Origin: Osmia lignaria lignaria
Lineage: Eukaryota; Arthropoda; Insecta; Hymenoptera; Megachilidae
DNA: 64,000 nucleotides
NCBI RefSeq assembly: GCF_051020975.1
Contig: NC_135045.1
Coordinates: forward strand, 9,116,501 to 9,180,500
Reading direction: 5' to 3'
Shown: one piece after another, positions 13,311-24,373 of the stretch
Layout: every line of letters starts with the position of its first letter
Position numbering within the stretch: position 1 is the first letter of the stretch
Notes under the pieces: generated by a model
Told to the model about the DNA's origin: nothing
The model's database searches: none
The model's input: the letters and a program-made list of their open reading frames with translations, nothing else
Position numbers and translations under genes: made by a program

Positions 13311-15478
13311 TGAGACAAGCAGACGATGGAGGAAGAGTGTAGGTGTAACGGAAATGGAAGGTTGGAGCGAAACGAGAGGGTGAACAAATTTTTTAAATAG
13401 TTTGTAGCGAGCGTATATTAGATGTAATAACAATTGAATACAAATACAAAAAAGGAACACAATCATATATACACGTACACACACGCAGAAACACACAAAA
13501 GAAATATACTTCGATGTATATCTGTCTGGTGAGAATGGTAATATAGTAAAAACACTTGTCCGCCTTATGAAGCAGAATTAACAATAGATAATTGATCGAT
13601 AAGAATCGAGAAGGAAAAGCAAAAGGAGAATAAAGTAAAGGTAATATGATTAATTAATGGTAAAATAATTGTAGTTTGCCGTAACGCAGAGTTTTGTGAA
13701 CGGAAACGATGGTGGAACGGAAACATAAATAAAAAATTGTAGAGTGTAACGAGCATCAAATTATACCTGAAGTGCGAAAATCGTGAGACGCTCGCCGCGT
13801 ATTTATATATATATATATAAAATCGAAAATAAAAATTAAAATATATATACAGAAACAAGTGTTTGAAATCGTTATAGGAAAAACGTCGAAGTCGAGAGCG
13901 GAGAGAGATAAAAAGTGAAGAAGGATCGCTCACAATTTTTGCACTTTAGTACCGAAACAATATCCCCTTTGGGTCTCCCCAACCCCCCACAACCCCGAGA
14001 TAGGGCATACGAAAAATAGCGTTACGTATACACCGGTTGCATACATATATGTGTACATATATTTTTGGATAAAGAACCATGAGAAGAAGAAAAAAAATTT
14101 TTAAATCGAAATTCGGACCGCGACGCGAACACGGAGTCGTCTCGTTGGATCGTTTCTCGATCTCGTGATCGTTGACAAGAAAGCGAAAGATAGATAAAAA
14201 AAGAGGTAAATAAGAGAAAGAAAACGTTCTTTGATAGCTTTACGAATCCATTGTGGTTTTTTCGCCAATCTTTCGTTCAATGATCGACGACTCACGAGAA
14301 AAACGCGTTTCTCTCTCGTTCGTGATTTAAACGAAAAACAGAGACGCATGAAAAGACGTACAAAAAAGATATTAACATAGAGAGAGACCTTGATTTTGAT
14401 CCATCGAGACAACGTTCCACACGCGTCGGGTTCAAAATGTATTTATGAATATTTATTTACGCGAGATTAAACGAGATGAAAGAAAGAAAGGAAAAAAAAG
14501 ATGAAAATGATGAATGGAAGAAAATCTAATATATTGACGATTTAAAGATAGATGGTCATAAGTCTAAAATGTAAGTTTTATAATGAAGATAAATATATAT
14601 ATATATATTTACTTGTAAAGTGTTTTAATAATGCCTTTCGCCATGTTCGAATAATCGCGCCAAAAAAAATGACGAACAAGCGAAAGGAATAGCGAAGCAA
14701 TGAGTAAACGAGAAGGGAAAAGATAAAAAAATGAAATTCATTCTCGACTCGAAAAAGAAAAATAATAGAATCGATCAACGGTGAACGAGAGTGGAAAAAA
14801 ATAATTAATTAAACGTCGAAGAAGGATCTTCGATTATCATCGTGAACGTTGATGATGTATTTTTTATTATTAATATTATTATCATTATTTTATTATTATT
14901 ATAATTATTATTATCGTCATCATTTTTCTTTCTTGTTTTTTTGTTTCATTAGATGTTTTCTTTTGGTTCTCCGTATTGCGTTAAGGAGGCGATAAAGCGA
15001 ATTGTGACGTACGATATGTCGAGCATCGATCTACGTGAATTTCGATCGATCGATAGATAAGAACTTTGAAAACGGGAAAATCCACGTGGGTAAGTGGAAA
15101 ATACGGAAAACGCGGGTGCGCTTGAGCGATGAAAACACACATACTTACACGTACACGAGGAAAGAACACGTACAAAATCTACAAATTACAAAACATACAC
15201 CCATACACACAGACACAGTATGCTTAGAGTTTAATAGCGATTCATTAGACGATAAGCGATAGAGTAATTTAAACTGATCATTGCTATCGATGACTATTAT
15301 TGACATAAGAGTACATTTAGATGAAGAATATGTTATAAGTAAGATGTAATTGTCCTTTGTGAATATACATAAGAGAGAAATGAGAAATACAAGAAACTTT
15401 TATGATAAAAGGAGACTTAATCATTTTACGTATCCGTGTACCAGCTGTGGGCAGCGTTAAGCAGAATGCTTAACTGAT

Positions 15479-15484
15479 AATAAA
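15479..15484 (+). terminator. Candidate distal Tet polyadenylation signal
   Basis: Canonical AATAAA hexamer about 6.9 kb downstream of the Tet stop. Other AATAAA copies lie nearby (around 15.70 and 16.07 kb), so which one is used, or whether Tet transcripts reach this far, cannot be decided from sequence. Confidence 0.25.
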
Positions 15485-16499
15485 ACGAATGAATGAAATA
15501 TAAAAAACGTTTTTAATGTTCATCGCGCGTAGACAAATGACCAACCCACGTGTACACAATATTTTTGGACAATTATTGAGCATTTCGTGTACATGTTTAT
15601 GAGATATTATAAAGCGTTGAAGAAATTCCATCCTATACAGACAATGAGAATGTAAACTTTTCCTTTATACAAACAATGGATATATTTATAATTTAATTAA
15701 TAAAACGATCATTTCGAAATGATATGCAACAACGATGATGGTATCGAGTTGATCCTCGCGGGAATAAAATCAAATTTTGATCACCCAAGATCGATAATTA
15801 TTACATTTGATTGATATTAAGTAAGTCGGTGGTAAATACTCGTTTCATTGATTTAGATCGATATTATCGACAATGTTGCTTCGACGGATCATGATTTAAA
15901 TAAACTTGTATCCGTTTTCACATAGGTGTATCGTTTCAAATACGATTACTTCCCTTAGTTAATGTAATTAAAATTGCTTTTTATATGATGTGGTAGAGAG
16001 TATGTAGAATATGCCCAACGTTCGCAACTCCGATTTGACAAACCGAAGCATTAATAATGCATATCATAGTACAATAAAAATGTTATGTATTTAATATTGG
16101 CTGTTGAGTAAATCGTACTCGCCGAATAATCCTTTAAAAACTTTCTTTTCTTCCTTACTTTTCTTCAAATTGCAATACTCTAATTATGACTGCAATTTTC
16201 ATCTTTGATTGATTGCCACCGATTTTTTAATTACACCAACCGAAAACAAAATTCATTAGAATTTTGAAATCATTTGGAACTTACAATCATTTATTATTCA
16301 AACATTTTTGTTTACACAGGAGTTATCGGAGGATTAGAAAAAATTATTAAAACAATTGTTTGACAAACTTGTAATTTAAAAAGACTGCCAAAAATTAAAA
16401 ACTTTTAAAATTCGATTGTAGCGCTATCAATTCGAAAATGACGCAAACTACTCAGCAACTTACCGACTGAGTTTCCGTAACAATGTGGAGAACTTATTC

Positions 16500-16735
16500 T
16501 GTATTTAAAATGAATGATCAACGCTTCAATAGAGAAAATATATATTTGGAAATATTGATATAAAGGTTGACACGTCTTTAGGCTTGGAGAATTTGGCGAA
16601 GAATGAATAGTTACAAAAGTTATTCCAATTTATTTTAAAATGACAAATGAACAATAAATGTAGTTATAAAAAGGTGGCGATGAGAATAATCTTCAATCTT
16701 CCTTATCGACAACGGCCGCCACAACAAGGGGAACA
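16500..16735 (+). repeat. Dispersed repeat family R1, copy A
   Basis: About 235 bp that reappears in inverted orientation at about 48540-48800. Shared blocks include ATATATATTTGGAAATATTG, GAATGAATAGTTACAAAAGT, AACAATAAA-GTAGTTAT and CTTCCTTATCGACAACGGCC. No open frame or obvious terminal repeat was seen; it is a non-coding element fragment. Confidence 0.8.
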
Positions 16736-17100
16736 CTAGTGCTAGCTATCGGAAACTATCGGAAACTACTCAGACTTATCGACCGATCTTCTTACAGTTT
16801 TCATGTAGCTTCCGCTATTTTGAATTATTTTATGGAAAATTTTTACATTATTATAATGTTACAAATACAATAAACGCCAAATAAGTTCAATGAAATTTAT
16901 TGTATTGCAATAAAATTTGTTACATTGACAAAATAAGTATTTTCTTCGCTTTTTAATCTTTCAATTGAAGCATGTTGGTCATTAATAAAATTAATTAAAA
17001 CTTAAAACCCCAAAAATAAAACAATAATTTGAATTTCTATAACTGCATAAAAATCATTGACAATAACTATATTGCAAAATAATTAACAGGTACAAATATA

Positions 17101-17996
17101 TTAATGGTTTTCTTCAACTGAAAATAAATGGGATTCTGGATTTTGGGGCTGTGTTGCATCTGCATCCTGTGTTCTGCTTTTCAATTCTAAAATAATATGC
17201 CTAATTCCGGGTATCCATGAACTGCATAAACTAGCATACTGCATCATTAGTGTAACATGTATTTGATCAGCCTTTTCAACATTCCCTTCTTGTAAAGCTG
17301 AAAAAATTATGTTTTTCTTTAAATAATAACATTCAACTACCTTATACATTAGTACATAAAACTGACCTGTAGATAAATCTAAAATATTTTTATATATCAC
17401 ATTATTTAATTTATCTTCAAGCCACATAGACTTCAATATATCTAATCTTTTTCTCACTTCCTCTATTGTATGTTTTTCCAATATATGCTCATTAATCACA
17501 GTATTTAATTTTTCCAAGACGTCAGATAATACCTTTTCTTTGTCAATTTTTATTTCAGTCACTTTAACATCTACATCTTTAGTTAAGGCTGTTGTCAAAT
17601 TAGATGGCTGTAAGAGGGGTGGCATGTTTAACGATTTAGTTTCAGAAGAAGATTCTTTATCATTAGCTTTCGTGGATGCTAATGGAAATGCCACCCTCTT
17701 GTTCAACATCCGCTTGGCAGGAGTTGCAGAACTTTGTGCACCAGTGTACACCCATTTTGGAGGATCATTCCATCCAGGATCGTGACCAGGCAATAGAACC
17801 TTCTGAGTGGAAAGATTTTGATCTGTAAAATAATCTTGCCTATAACAATTTCATTTTAGAACTGAAATAGTAATTCTATTATTACTAGCTGCAATTACAA
17901 ATCATTTATCATGACATACGTTATAGATTATCAATATTTATTACAACAGAAAAACAAATAAATATATTTCGTATTACTTGCTTCTTTTTCATTCAT
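17101..17996 (-). CDS. SRA1: SRA1-like protein (steroid receptor RNA activator protein family)
   Basis: Two exons, 17978-17996 and 17101-17822, join in phase 1 to give 246 residues beginning MNEKEAN. The first exon encodes only six full codons. Near the N-terminus is GWNDPPKWVYTG, the hallmark of SRA1/SRAP proteins (human GWNDPPQFSYG), followed by a variable linker containing KRVAFPLAS. The C-terminal half is an alpha-helical domain (about residues 100-220), including VRKRLDILKSMWLEDKLN, where the family has a conserved helical bundle related to PRP18. In vertebrates the protein modulates nuclear receptor transcription, while the locus can also act as non-coding RNA; its insect role is unclear. 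It is convergent with Tet and its upstream side abuts a dispersed repeat. The N-terminal motif makes the assignment strong; the start relies on the short first exon. Confidence 0.85.
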
Positions 17997-18076
17997 TGTT
18001 AATGATAGTTCCTTAGAGTTTTTGCGGTGAAAACAATACTAAAAAGAAATAACAAAGAGGGGAAAAAGTAGTTCAA

Positions 18077-18440
18077 TCTTAATGCGATGCGAGCGTCGAA
18101 AACTTTACCGACAGTCCCTAGAAAATTCCCTAGACGCGAGTTTTCGGTTTTCGTCGTCATTTTTAAACAGAATGCAAAAAAATTTGAGGGACGTGTCCAG
18201 AAGGCCCTAAAGAATGGCGCTCTGGTCCTTATTTTACCCAAATCGTCAAAAAGTTATAAAATATTGAAATTGCTGTCTGTCAACGGTCAAGAAAATGGCG
18301 GATCGGACTCACCTGCATTGATTTATTCGTAATATAAACATTTCTGTGAATCGTATGTCCAAATAGGGACCAGACTGATATTCTTTAGGTCGGATAGAAT
18401 AAAACAAGCACCCAAGGGATGATGTACAAGTCTTCAGATA
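18077..18440 (+). repeat. Dispersed repeat family R2, copy A
   Basis: Starts with ATGCGAGCGTCGAAAACTTT and runs through GGCGGATCGGACTCACCTGC and CCAAGGGATGATGTA. A diverged direct copy lies at about 39047-39374 with the same block order but internal deletions. This copy is directly upstream of SRA1 and could overlap its promoter. Confidence 0.85.
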
Positions 18441-18550
18441 GAAGTAATTTGAAAACTACGATTTCGTTGATCGTTCACTCGCGAAAGACGTCAACAAGGT
18501 AAAACAGACCAGAAATTTAGTTTCTCGTTCATTCTGTAGGGCGCAGTTCG

Positions 18551-18900
18551 TTCGTTTGATTAATAAACAATTGTAAAATTAAAAATAATAATTAAATAAT
18601 TTTTAATAGAATAATTAAACAAAATTTTGCAATATATCCACGCGGAAATGTAAAGAAATAAACAATTTAAATAGATATAACAATAATTTGATTAATAAAC
18701 AATTGTAAAATATAAAATAATAATTAAACAAATATTAACAAATATCAGATAGAAGTAGTTAAATGTAACCGGCCGCGGAACCAGTGAAGCGGAACGTCAT
18801 GCTTGATTGGGCGCGTCGCACGCCGGTACATTGGCGACCTGGAGGAAGGTCAAATCTAGTCAGTCTTATCGCGACCGCCGAAGCATTCGGATGGAGCTGC
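18551..18900 (+). repeat. Dispersed repeat family R3, copy A
   Basis: An AT-rich half (ATTAATAAACAATTGTAAAA and related, itself internally duplicated) joined to a GC-rich half (CGGAACGTCATGCTTGATTG, GGTCAAATCTAGTCAGTCTT, ATCGCGACCGCCGA). The same two-part structure occurs inverted at about 40898-41280. The internal duplication of the TTAATAAACAATTGTAAAAT block is kept in both copies. Confidence 0.85.
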
Positions 18901-18994
18901 CAAACATATACCGGTACGGGTTGACACTATGGATATTCGTGCATGGATTTATCAGTGTGTTACCACAAGTGTTTCTATGTGTGCCTATGGTGTT

Positions 18995-19350
18995 TCCTAT
19001 AGTGTTTCCCATGTGCCTTGGAATATTTATACGGATATATTAGTGTGTCTTATGGTGTGGTCACCCATGTGTTCTGACATTTTTATACAAGTGCATTAGT
19101 GTGCTGTGTGGTGTGGTACCCCATGTACCTGCATGTGCTTTATTGTGTTTTATGGTGTGGTTTCCTTTGTGCTTTGGCATATATTTACGGATTTATTAGT
19201 GGGTTTTATGGAGTGGTACCCTATGTGTTTTGGCATATTTATACGGATTTATTAGTGGGTTTTATGGAGTAGTACCCTATGTGTTTTAGTATATTTATAC
19301 GAATTTATTAGTAGGCTTTATGGAGTGGTACCCTATGTGTTTTACTACAA
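18995..19350 (+). repeat. 56-bp minisatellite
   Basis: About six diverged tandem units. The consensus includes TGTGTTTTGGCATATTTATA then CGGATTTATTAGTGGGTTTT and ATGGAGTGGTACCCTA. The middle units (about 19160-19340) are the most alike and those at both edges are degenerate, the usual pattern for an array homogenised from the centre. No open frame spans it. Confidence 0.85.
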
Positions 19351-19866
19351 TTTTGCAAATATTTTATGGTGTTCTATGGTTTTGATCTTCATGTGTTTTG
19401 GGATGTATTTATTTGCATGTGTTTTACCGTATTTTATGATGTAGTTATTCCTATATAGTTTTGCATGCATATTTTTAAATTATAGTATGTATTAGCATAT
19501 TAACTACAACAAATTGAGAGAAAACATATATCGTTCAAGAATCGTGATTTTTATGCTTCCAGATGAGTGCTTTGGCCAGTGGGGGTACCGTTTCTTTGAC
19601 GAGCCAACAGTCGAGCTATGAATCAATTTAAGATGCGTGGCGAGTGCAGTGGTGCAAGTCAACGATCGGTGAGTCGCATGCTTTAAAGTTCCTCCGGTTC
19701 CCATCATGTTGTAGGACGAATGGTCTGTAGCGACACGGGAATTGGTTGTAATTTTTATTTTTTGAGCGAGCATAGTGACCCACGAATATCACTGTATTAT
19801 TTTATACAATGATAATCGTGCAAATTGCTTTTTTTTGTATTTTATGCCTTAGCTTAGGATAGGGTT

Positions 19867-19969
19867 TTCTTGTACATATTTACATATATAGATTTCGAGT
19901 TTAAAAATGTAGAGAAGTCGGATGACTCTCCGACTTCACAATACGCTTTCTTTTTTATATGTACAAGAA
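19867..19969. repeat. Nested inverted repeat (possible structured RNA or terminator-like fold)
   Basis: Perfect 13-bp outer arms TTCTTGTACATAT (19867-19879) and ATATGTACAAGAA (19957-19969) enclose a perfect 8-bp hairpin, GAAGTCGG / CCGACTTC (19914-19921, 19930-19937). The two nested stems suggest a miniature foldback element or a structured transcript; no homologous copy was noticed elsewhere in the window. Confidence 0.6.
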
Positions 19970-20111
19970 TTTATTTCGCGATGAGCGGATTTCAATATCA
20001 AAGTAATAAGCATGATTACTATTAATTATTATAACTACTTACTTTGATAACGAAATCGCTCTTGAAATTAAAACGTTTTTCCAATTTTACTCGTGAAATT
20101 GGCATCAGTTT

Positions 20112-21556
20112 AGTATATGGGCTGGCCCCCAGGGGGGTTGGTATTTGCTCTTCAAGCATTGTATAAAGTTCCCCTTTCGTACTTGAAATTCATTCTGTCA
20201 CGATCACGGTTCTCGACCCTAAACACTCATCATTCGCACTTCAGCCGCACGAACTCTATCACATAATCATTTATCCACCCGCATACCCTTGTGTAGTGAA
20301 ATATTACCCCGTTAGGATTTTCAAGTTATAGTAGTGTTGCGAAAAATTTTAAACGAGAGAGTAAATATTACCCCGTTAGAATTTTCAAGTTTAAGTATTG
20401 TTGCGAAAAATTTTCAACGCGAGGGTAAATATTACCCTGTTAGAATTTTCAAGTTTAAGTAGTGTTGCGAAAAATTTCCGGCGCGAGAGTAAATATGACT
20501 ATATACTGACTAGTATTCGGTGGGAATCCTTTTGGTTTTTATTTGATAAAATTAGTTACAAGGATTCCGCGGCATAAGACCGTGAACACCACCTCATGGG
20601 AGATAAAACCATGCATTACTAGGCCTTTGCAGGCACAGCCATAGAGTACGGAACATTTAAGTATGTTGCATCCCATACGCTAAGCTGTCTTAAAGTCCTT
20701 TTGCCTATACTATGGGCGTCCACCACTCGGACTCGTTGGATGCAACGTGTTCGATGGGTGGGTAGCCCTTTTAGCGAAGGGGTGCACCCTGCCTGGGCCT
20801 AGAGCCTTAAACAGGCGGGGTGGGTGGTATGTAGCGTCGGGCGCTAGTCCAGGGGGCCTAAGAACCTCCGTTGCCAGCTGATATTAGCAGTGGACGAATG
20901 TTGACTCATATTTGCTCAATTTTGCTTTTCAGTATTTGCTCTTCAAGCATAATTTAAAGCTCCTCTTTAGTCATGTTGCTAGATCAGGATTTTCTATTTT
21001 AATTAGTGTTGCGAAAAATTTCCAGCGCGAGAGTAACTATGACGATGCACTTACTAGTATTCGGTGGGAATCCTTTTGGTTTTTAAACTCAATGTTTTAT
21101 TTAATTAATCAAATTAGTTACAAGGATTCCGCGGCATAAGACCGTGAACACCATCTCTGGGAGATATACCCATGCATTACTAGGCCTTTCAAGGCGCAGT
21201 TTAGAATGTGGCGCACATCCATATGTTCCATTTAATAAACTGCAGTCCTTTTGTCTATACTATGGGCGTCCGTCAATCTGACACCGTTGGATGCAACGTG
21301 TTGGGCGGGCGGGTAGCGCTCTTAGCGAAGGGGTGCACCCTGTTCTAGGCGGGGTGGGTGGTATGTAGCGTCGGGCGCAAGTCCAGGGGGCCTAAGAACC
21401 TCCGTTGCCAACTGATATTAGCAGTGCACCATGTTTTATGTCATAGTTGCTCAATTTTGCTTTTCTGTATTTGCTCTTCAAGCTTTATATTTGCAAAGTC
21501 GAGTCACTTTTATTAAAAATAAAACCCCCTGTGGGGGCCATCCCATATGCTAAATC
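20112..21556 (+). repeat. Tandem GC-rich units flanked by inverted arms
   Basis: Two large direct units (about 786 and 536 bp) each begin with TATTTGCTCTTCAAGC (20147, 20933) and a third copy of that start lies at 21469. Each unit carries AGTATTCGGTGGGAATCC, AAGGATTCCGCGGCATAAGA, ATGCAACGTGTT, a GCGAAGGGGTGCACCCTG block and CCTAAGAACCTCCGTTGCCA. GGAATCCTT and AAGGATTCC within a unit can pair. The first unit additionally has three tandem copies of a roughly 65-bp AT-rich subrepeat. The array lies between inverted arms: TATATGGGCTGGCCCCCAGG on the left and, inverted, CATATGGGATGGCCCCCACA on the right. I did not recognise the family; a non-autonomous mobile element or a satellite seed are the likeliest explanations. 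Confidence 0.75.
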
Positions 21557-22083
21557 GGAGCCGTGAAATTTCGCCGATATTGTTACTTTTAATAAAGTGA
21601 GAATATCATCTTTAGTTTTTGCTAATCATACGTTTTAGCTCAGGCATTTCAGCACACATGAAGAAAACTGGTAGGTGAAAATACCTTTGGCCTTGTTCAT
21701 TTTTATGCCCAAAGCTCATTCGGGTACTTAGATGTACTCGCGTGGATGGAGGGCGGTGGACAAGGTTTAGTTTTAAGTGTAATACATTTTGGCGACTGAC
21801 AAAAGTAGTGAACCAATAGTGAACCACGATAGAAGTTCCACATGTGTGTGTGTGGTTAGGATGTGGGATTTGTATCGTTTATTAACAATCTTAACTTACT
21901 ATAACATTGCAAAATACTTATCAAGAATAAATTGAAAAATTTTTACATTAGATAATTCAATAGAATACGAAAATGAAATGTATTGCTTTAGCATAATGTT
22001 CACTATTATTTGTCATTCGATTTCAGCAAAAAGGTATGATTTTATTAGAGTGTGAAAGTTGAATTGAACTCGGGTGTCGGAGG

Positions 22084-22868
22084 CGTCCCGGGACGTTCTC
22101 TCTAGGTGTAGGCATTTTTGCACCCGGGTGGTTGTATGAGAACCGTGGAGTGGATTTTTGTGAGAATGATTTTTGCCCTTTTTTAAATATAGCGATAGGC
22201 AGGCAGGTAGTTTACTTCTGGTGTGATTGAATTTAGTTTATAAGTAGGCAGGGCCAGAGCAAGCTTTCATGTTTCTCTTCGTATTCTCCTCTAATACGTG
22301 AGAAGCTTGTATCTGGGGTTGGGAAACTAAAAATCAAGAGAAAAGATGAAAATGCAATTTAATTACTTTATCAATTAATTAATTTAGCATTCTCTCTTGA
22401 TTTTTTCAAGGCCAAGCCTTATTAGTTTGTAAGTCGTAGTTGTGGTACTAGACCCGATTACAAAAATGAAATATTAAAGTGAAAGTGCAGTGAAGTGAAG
22501 TGAAGTGAAATTAAAAAGTGTTTTGTGCTTGGACATTTGCAAAAATTGTGCAGGTATGCGAGTAGCGATTCAAGGGATCGTTGCTCGTTTACGTGTTACG
22601 TTTTTACAAATGTCTGAGCAAACGTAAAATTTTCGCGAGTGATTTTTGTGAGGCTATCGCCGAAGAAAGAAGAGGCTATATGCTGAAGAGCCCCGGCAAA
22701 ATTTGCCCAGAAGAGGGGAACTACTAATGGCTCTCCATCTTCGGATGGACAGTCATTCTGTCACTATGCTCGCTAATTTGTTTTTTCATTTTTTGTGTTT
22801 TTCCTTGAACGGTATGAATAATACCGTCCAGGACGTATTGAACTCGAAATTTGACGAGTTCAATATCC
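22084..22868 (+). other. Stem-loop-dense non-coding region
   Basis: A run of perfect or near-perfect inverted repeats: CGTCCCGGGACG palindrome at 22084; CAAGCTT/AAGCTTG enclosing CGTATT/AATACG at 22260-22309; AAAAATCAAGAGA/TCTCTTGATTTTT at 22329-22405; AGAGCC/GGCTCT enclosing GGCAAAATTTGCC at 22687-22734; TCCATC-TTCG-GATGGA (UUCG tetraloop) at 22734-22749; GACAG/CTGTC at 22748-22762; ACGGTAT/ATACCGT at 22809-22827; TATTGAACTCG/CGAGTTCAATA at 22836-22865. The last five lie within 180 bases. Short loops and a UUCG tetraloop are more typical of folded RNA than of random DNA. No protein homology was seen. A repeat-derived origin remains possible. Confidence 0.5.
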
Positions 22869-23089
22869 AGCTCGTTGAATGGTCAACTCGCGATTTTATT
22901 TCCCCTATTTCTTTTTCGTTTGTTGCTTTATTGAAATAAATTATTCTTTTCTTATTGATTTGCACATCAATTATATTTCATGTTCTTATTTTAATTATGT
23001 TCTATTTATTTAAAACATACTCTGAGATTGTAGTGGTAATTATATTTTCTGTTGTCGGCATTTTTCATTTTAATTGTAATCGAAATTAT

Positions 23090-23770
23090 GATGTTAATTA
23101 TATTTTCTATTTCAGCATTTTATTGTTGAATTATTTTTGAACTGTTACTGAAATTATGCTGTTAATTATATTTTCTATTTCAGCATTTTATTGTTGAATT
23201 GTTATTTTCTCAATTGTTTCTGATATTAGGATGTTAATTATATTTTCTATTTCAGCATTTTATTGTTGAATTGTTATTTTGTTAATTGTTACAGAAATTA
23301 TGATGTTAATTATGTTTTCTATTTCAGCATTTTATTGTTGAATTGTTATTTTCTCAATTGTTTCTGATATTAGGATGTTAATTATATTTTCTATTTCAGC
23401 ATTTTATTGTTGAATTGTTATTTTGTTAATTGTTACAGAAATTATGATGTTAATTATGTTTTCTATTTCAGCATTTTATTGTTGAATTGTTATTTTCTCA
23501 ATTGTTTCTGATATTAGGATGTTAATTCTATTTTCTATTTCAAGATTGTATTGTTTAAATTTTTGTTTTATGTTGTCTGTTTTGAATGGTTTCACGTTAT
23601 TGTATATCTAGTCCTAATAATTATGTTTTCCGTTACAGCATTTTATTGTTAAATTATTATTATTTTCTCAATTGTTTCTGATATTAGGATGTTAATTTTA
23701 TTTTCTATTTCAAGATTGTATTGTTTAAATTTTTATTTTATGTTGTCTGTTTTGAATGGTTTCACGTTCT
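23090..23770 (+). repeat. 72-bp tandem array with 144-bp higher-order periodicity
   Basis: About seven to nine AT-rich units containing TTTTCTATTTCAGCATTTTA. Odd and even units differ (ending in TTACAGAAATTATGATG versus TTTCTGATATTAGGATG), and the two middle dimers are identical over 144 bp as far as I can read, so amplification involved a dimer. The distal part (23516-23768) switches to a longer variant with TTTCAAGATTGTATTG and GTTTTGAATGGTTTCACGTT. Each unit contains a pyrimidine tract plus CAG resembling a splice acceptor. Confidence 0.88.
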
Positions 23771-23780
23771 TATGATTTTA

Positions 23781-23867
23781 GGGTGGGTCACTAACGTAGC
23801 CACCTCCACGTGGTGTGACCTGGTAATTGATATCGTTTTCTGAAGATAACTTTTAGAAAGCGATATC
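23781..23867 (+). other. Pair of strong hairpins at the end of the repeat island
   Basis: GGTCAC (23786-23791) pairs with GTGACC (23815-23820) around an inner CCAC/GTGG stem. Next to it, GATATCGTTTTCT (23829-23841) pairs with AGAAAGCGATATC (23855-23867) over 13 bp with a single G-U wobble. They directly follow the 72-bp array. No function is recognised. Confidence 0.5.
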
Positions 23868-24373
23868 AAGCTAAGAGCTACTATAAAAAGATTTATATAT
23901 TTTTTAATTGGGAAACAATAGTTTAAATTCAGAAAAGTATTTTCGGGATTGCAATATTACCATATAGAACGTATAACTATAGTAATTTTATAGTTCCTGA
24001 AAAAGGAACTTGTATGATTTTTGACTAATTACAAATGACTAATTACCTCCTTCTTTTCGAAATCGGTCAAAAATAAAATAAAAAGAAAATCACAAAATAT
24101 GGAATTTAGGAAGAACGAAGTTGTTTGATCGCATGCGATAATTGAGGTGGCGCTTAAATCAGTTTCTGTTCGACCTAATTTTCGATGAAACGTTGACTGT
24201 TTTACCGACGCGGAATTCGAAGTTCGGCCTCGACGCTCGCATCACCTTAATTAATTATTCAATATTACTTGACATGCAATTGAAATTATTGACAAATTTA
24301 ATGCATGCAAGTAACACAATACGGGACCATATGAATTTATGTAGTCGTAATTCTAATGTGAAAAGAAATAGCC

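Larger units (their letters stand above)
8544..17100. other. Long AT-rich Tet 3' UTR and convergent intergenic DNA
   Basis: No convincing coding exon was found in these 8.5 kb between the convergent Tet and SRA1 genes. Open frames present are short and biased in composition. The sequence holds simple repeats (GAA, CT, GA, ATT), a hAT-like short element at 12616-12794, an orphan promoter-like patch near 12.2 kb, and one member of a dispersed repeat pair at 16500-16735. Candidate polyadenylation signals (AATAAA) occur late, for example at 15479, so a very long Tet 3' UTR is possible but is not shown by the sequence. Confidence 0.6.
17997..24373. other. Repeat island between SRA1 and the gustatory receptor
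   Basis: No exon with recognisable homology was found in these 6.4 kb. The stretch contains two dispersed repeats, a 56-bp minisatellite, GC-rich tandem units bounded by inverted arms, a series of strong stem-loops and a 72-bp tandem array, each listed separately. The short open frames here do not resemble known proteins. The GC-rich patches contrast with the AT-rich surroundings. Confidence 0.75.

Noticed and set aside
22084..22870. Hammerhead or other self-cleaving ribozyme in the hairpin-dense region
   Set aside because: I looked for the CUGAUGA and GAAA core of hammerheads and did not find them in a compatible arrangement.
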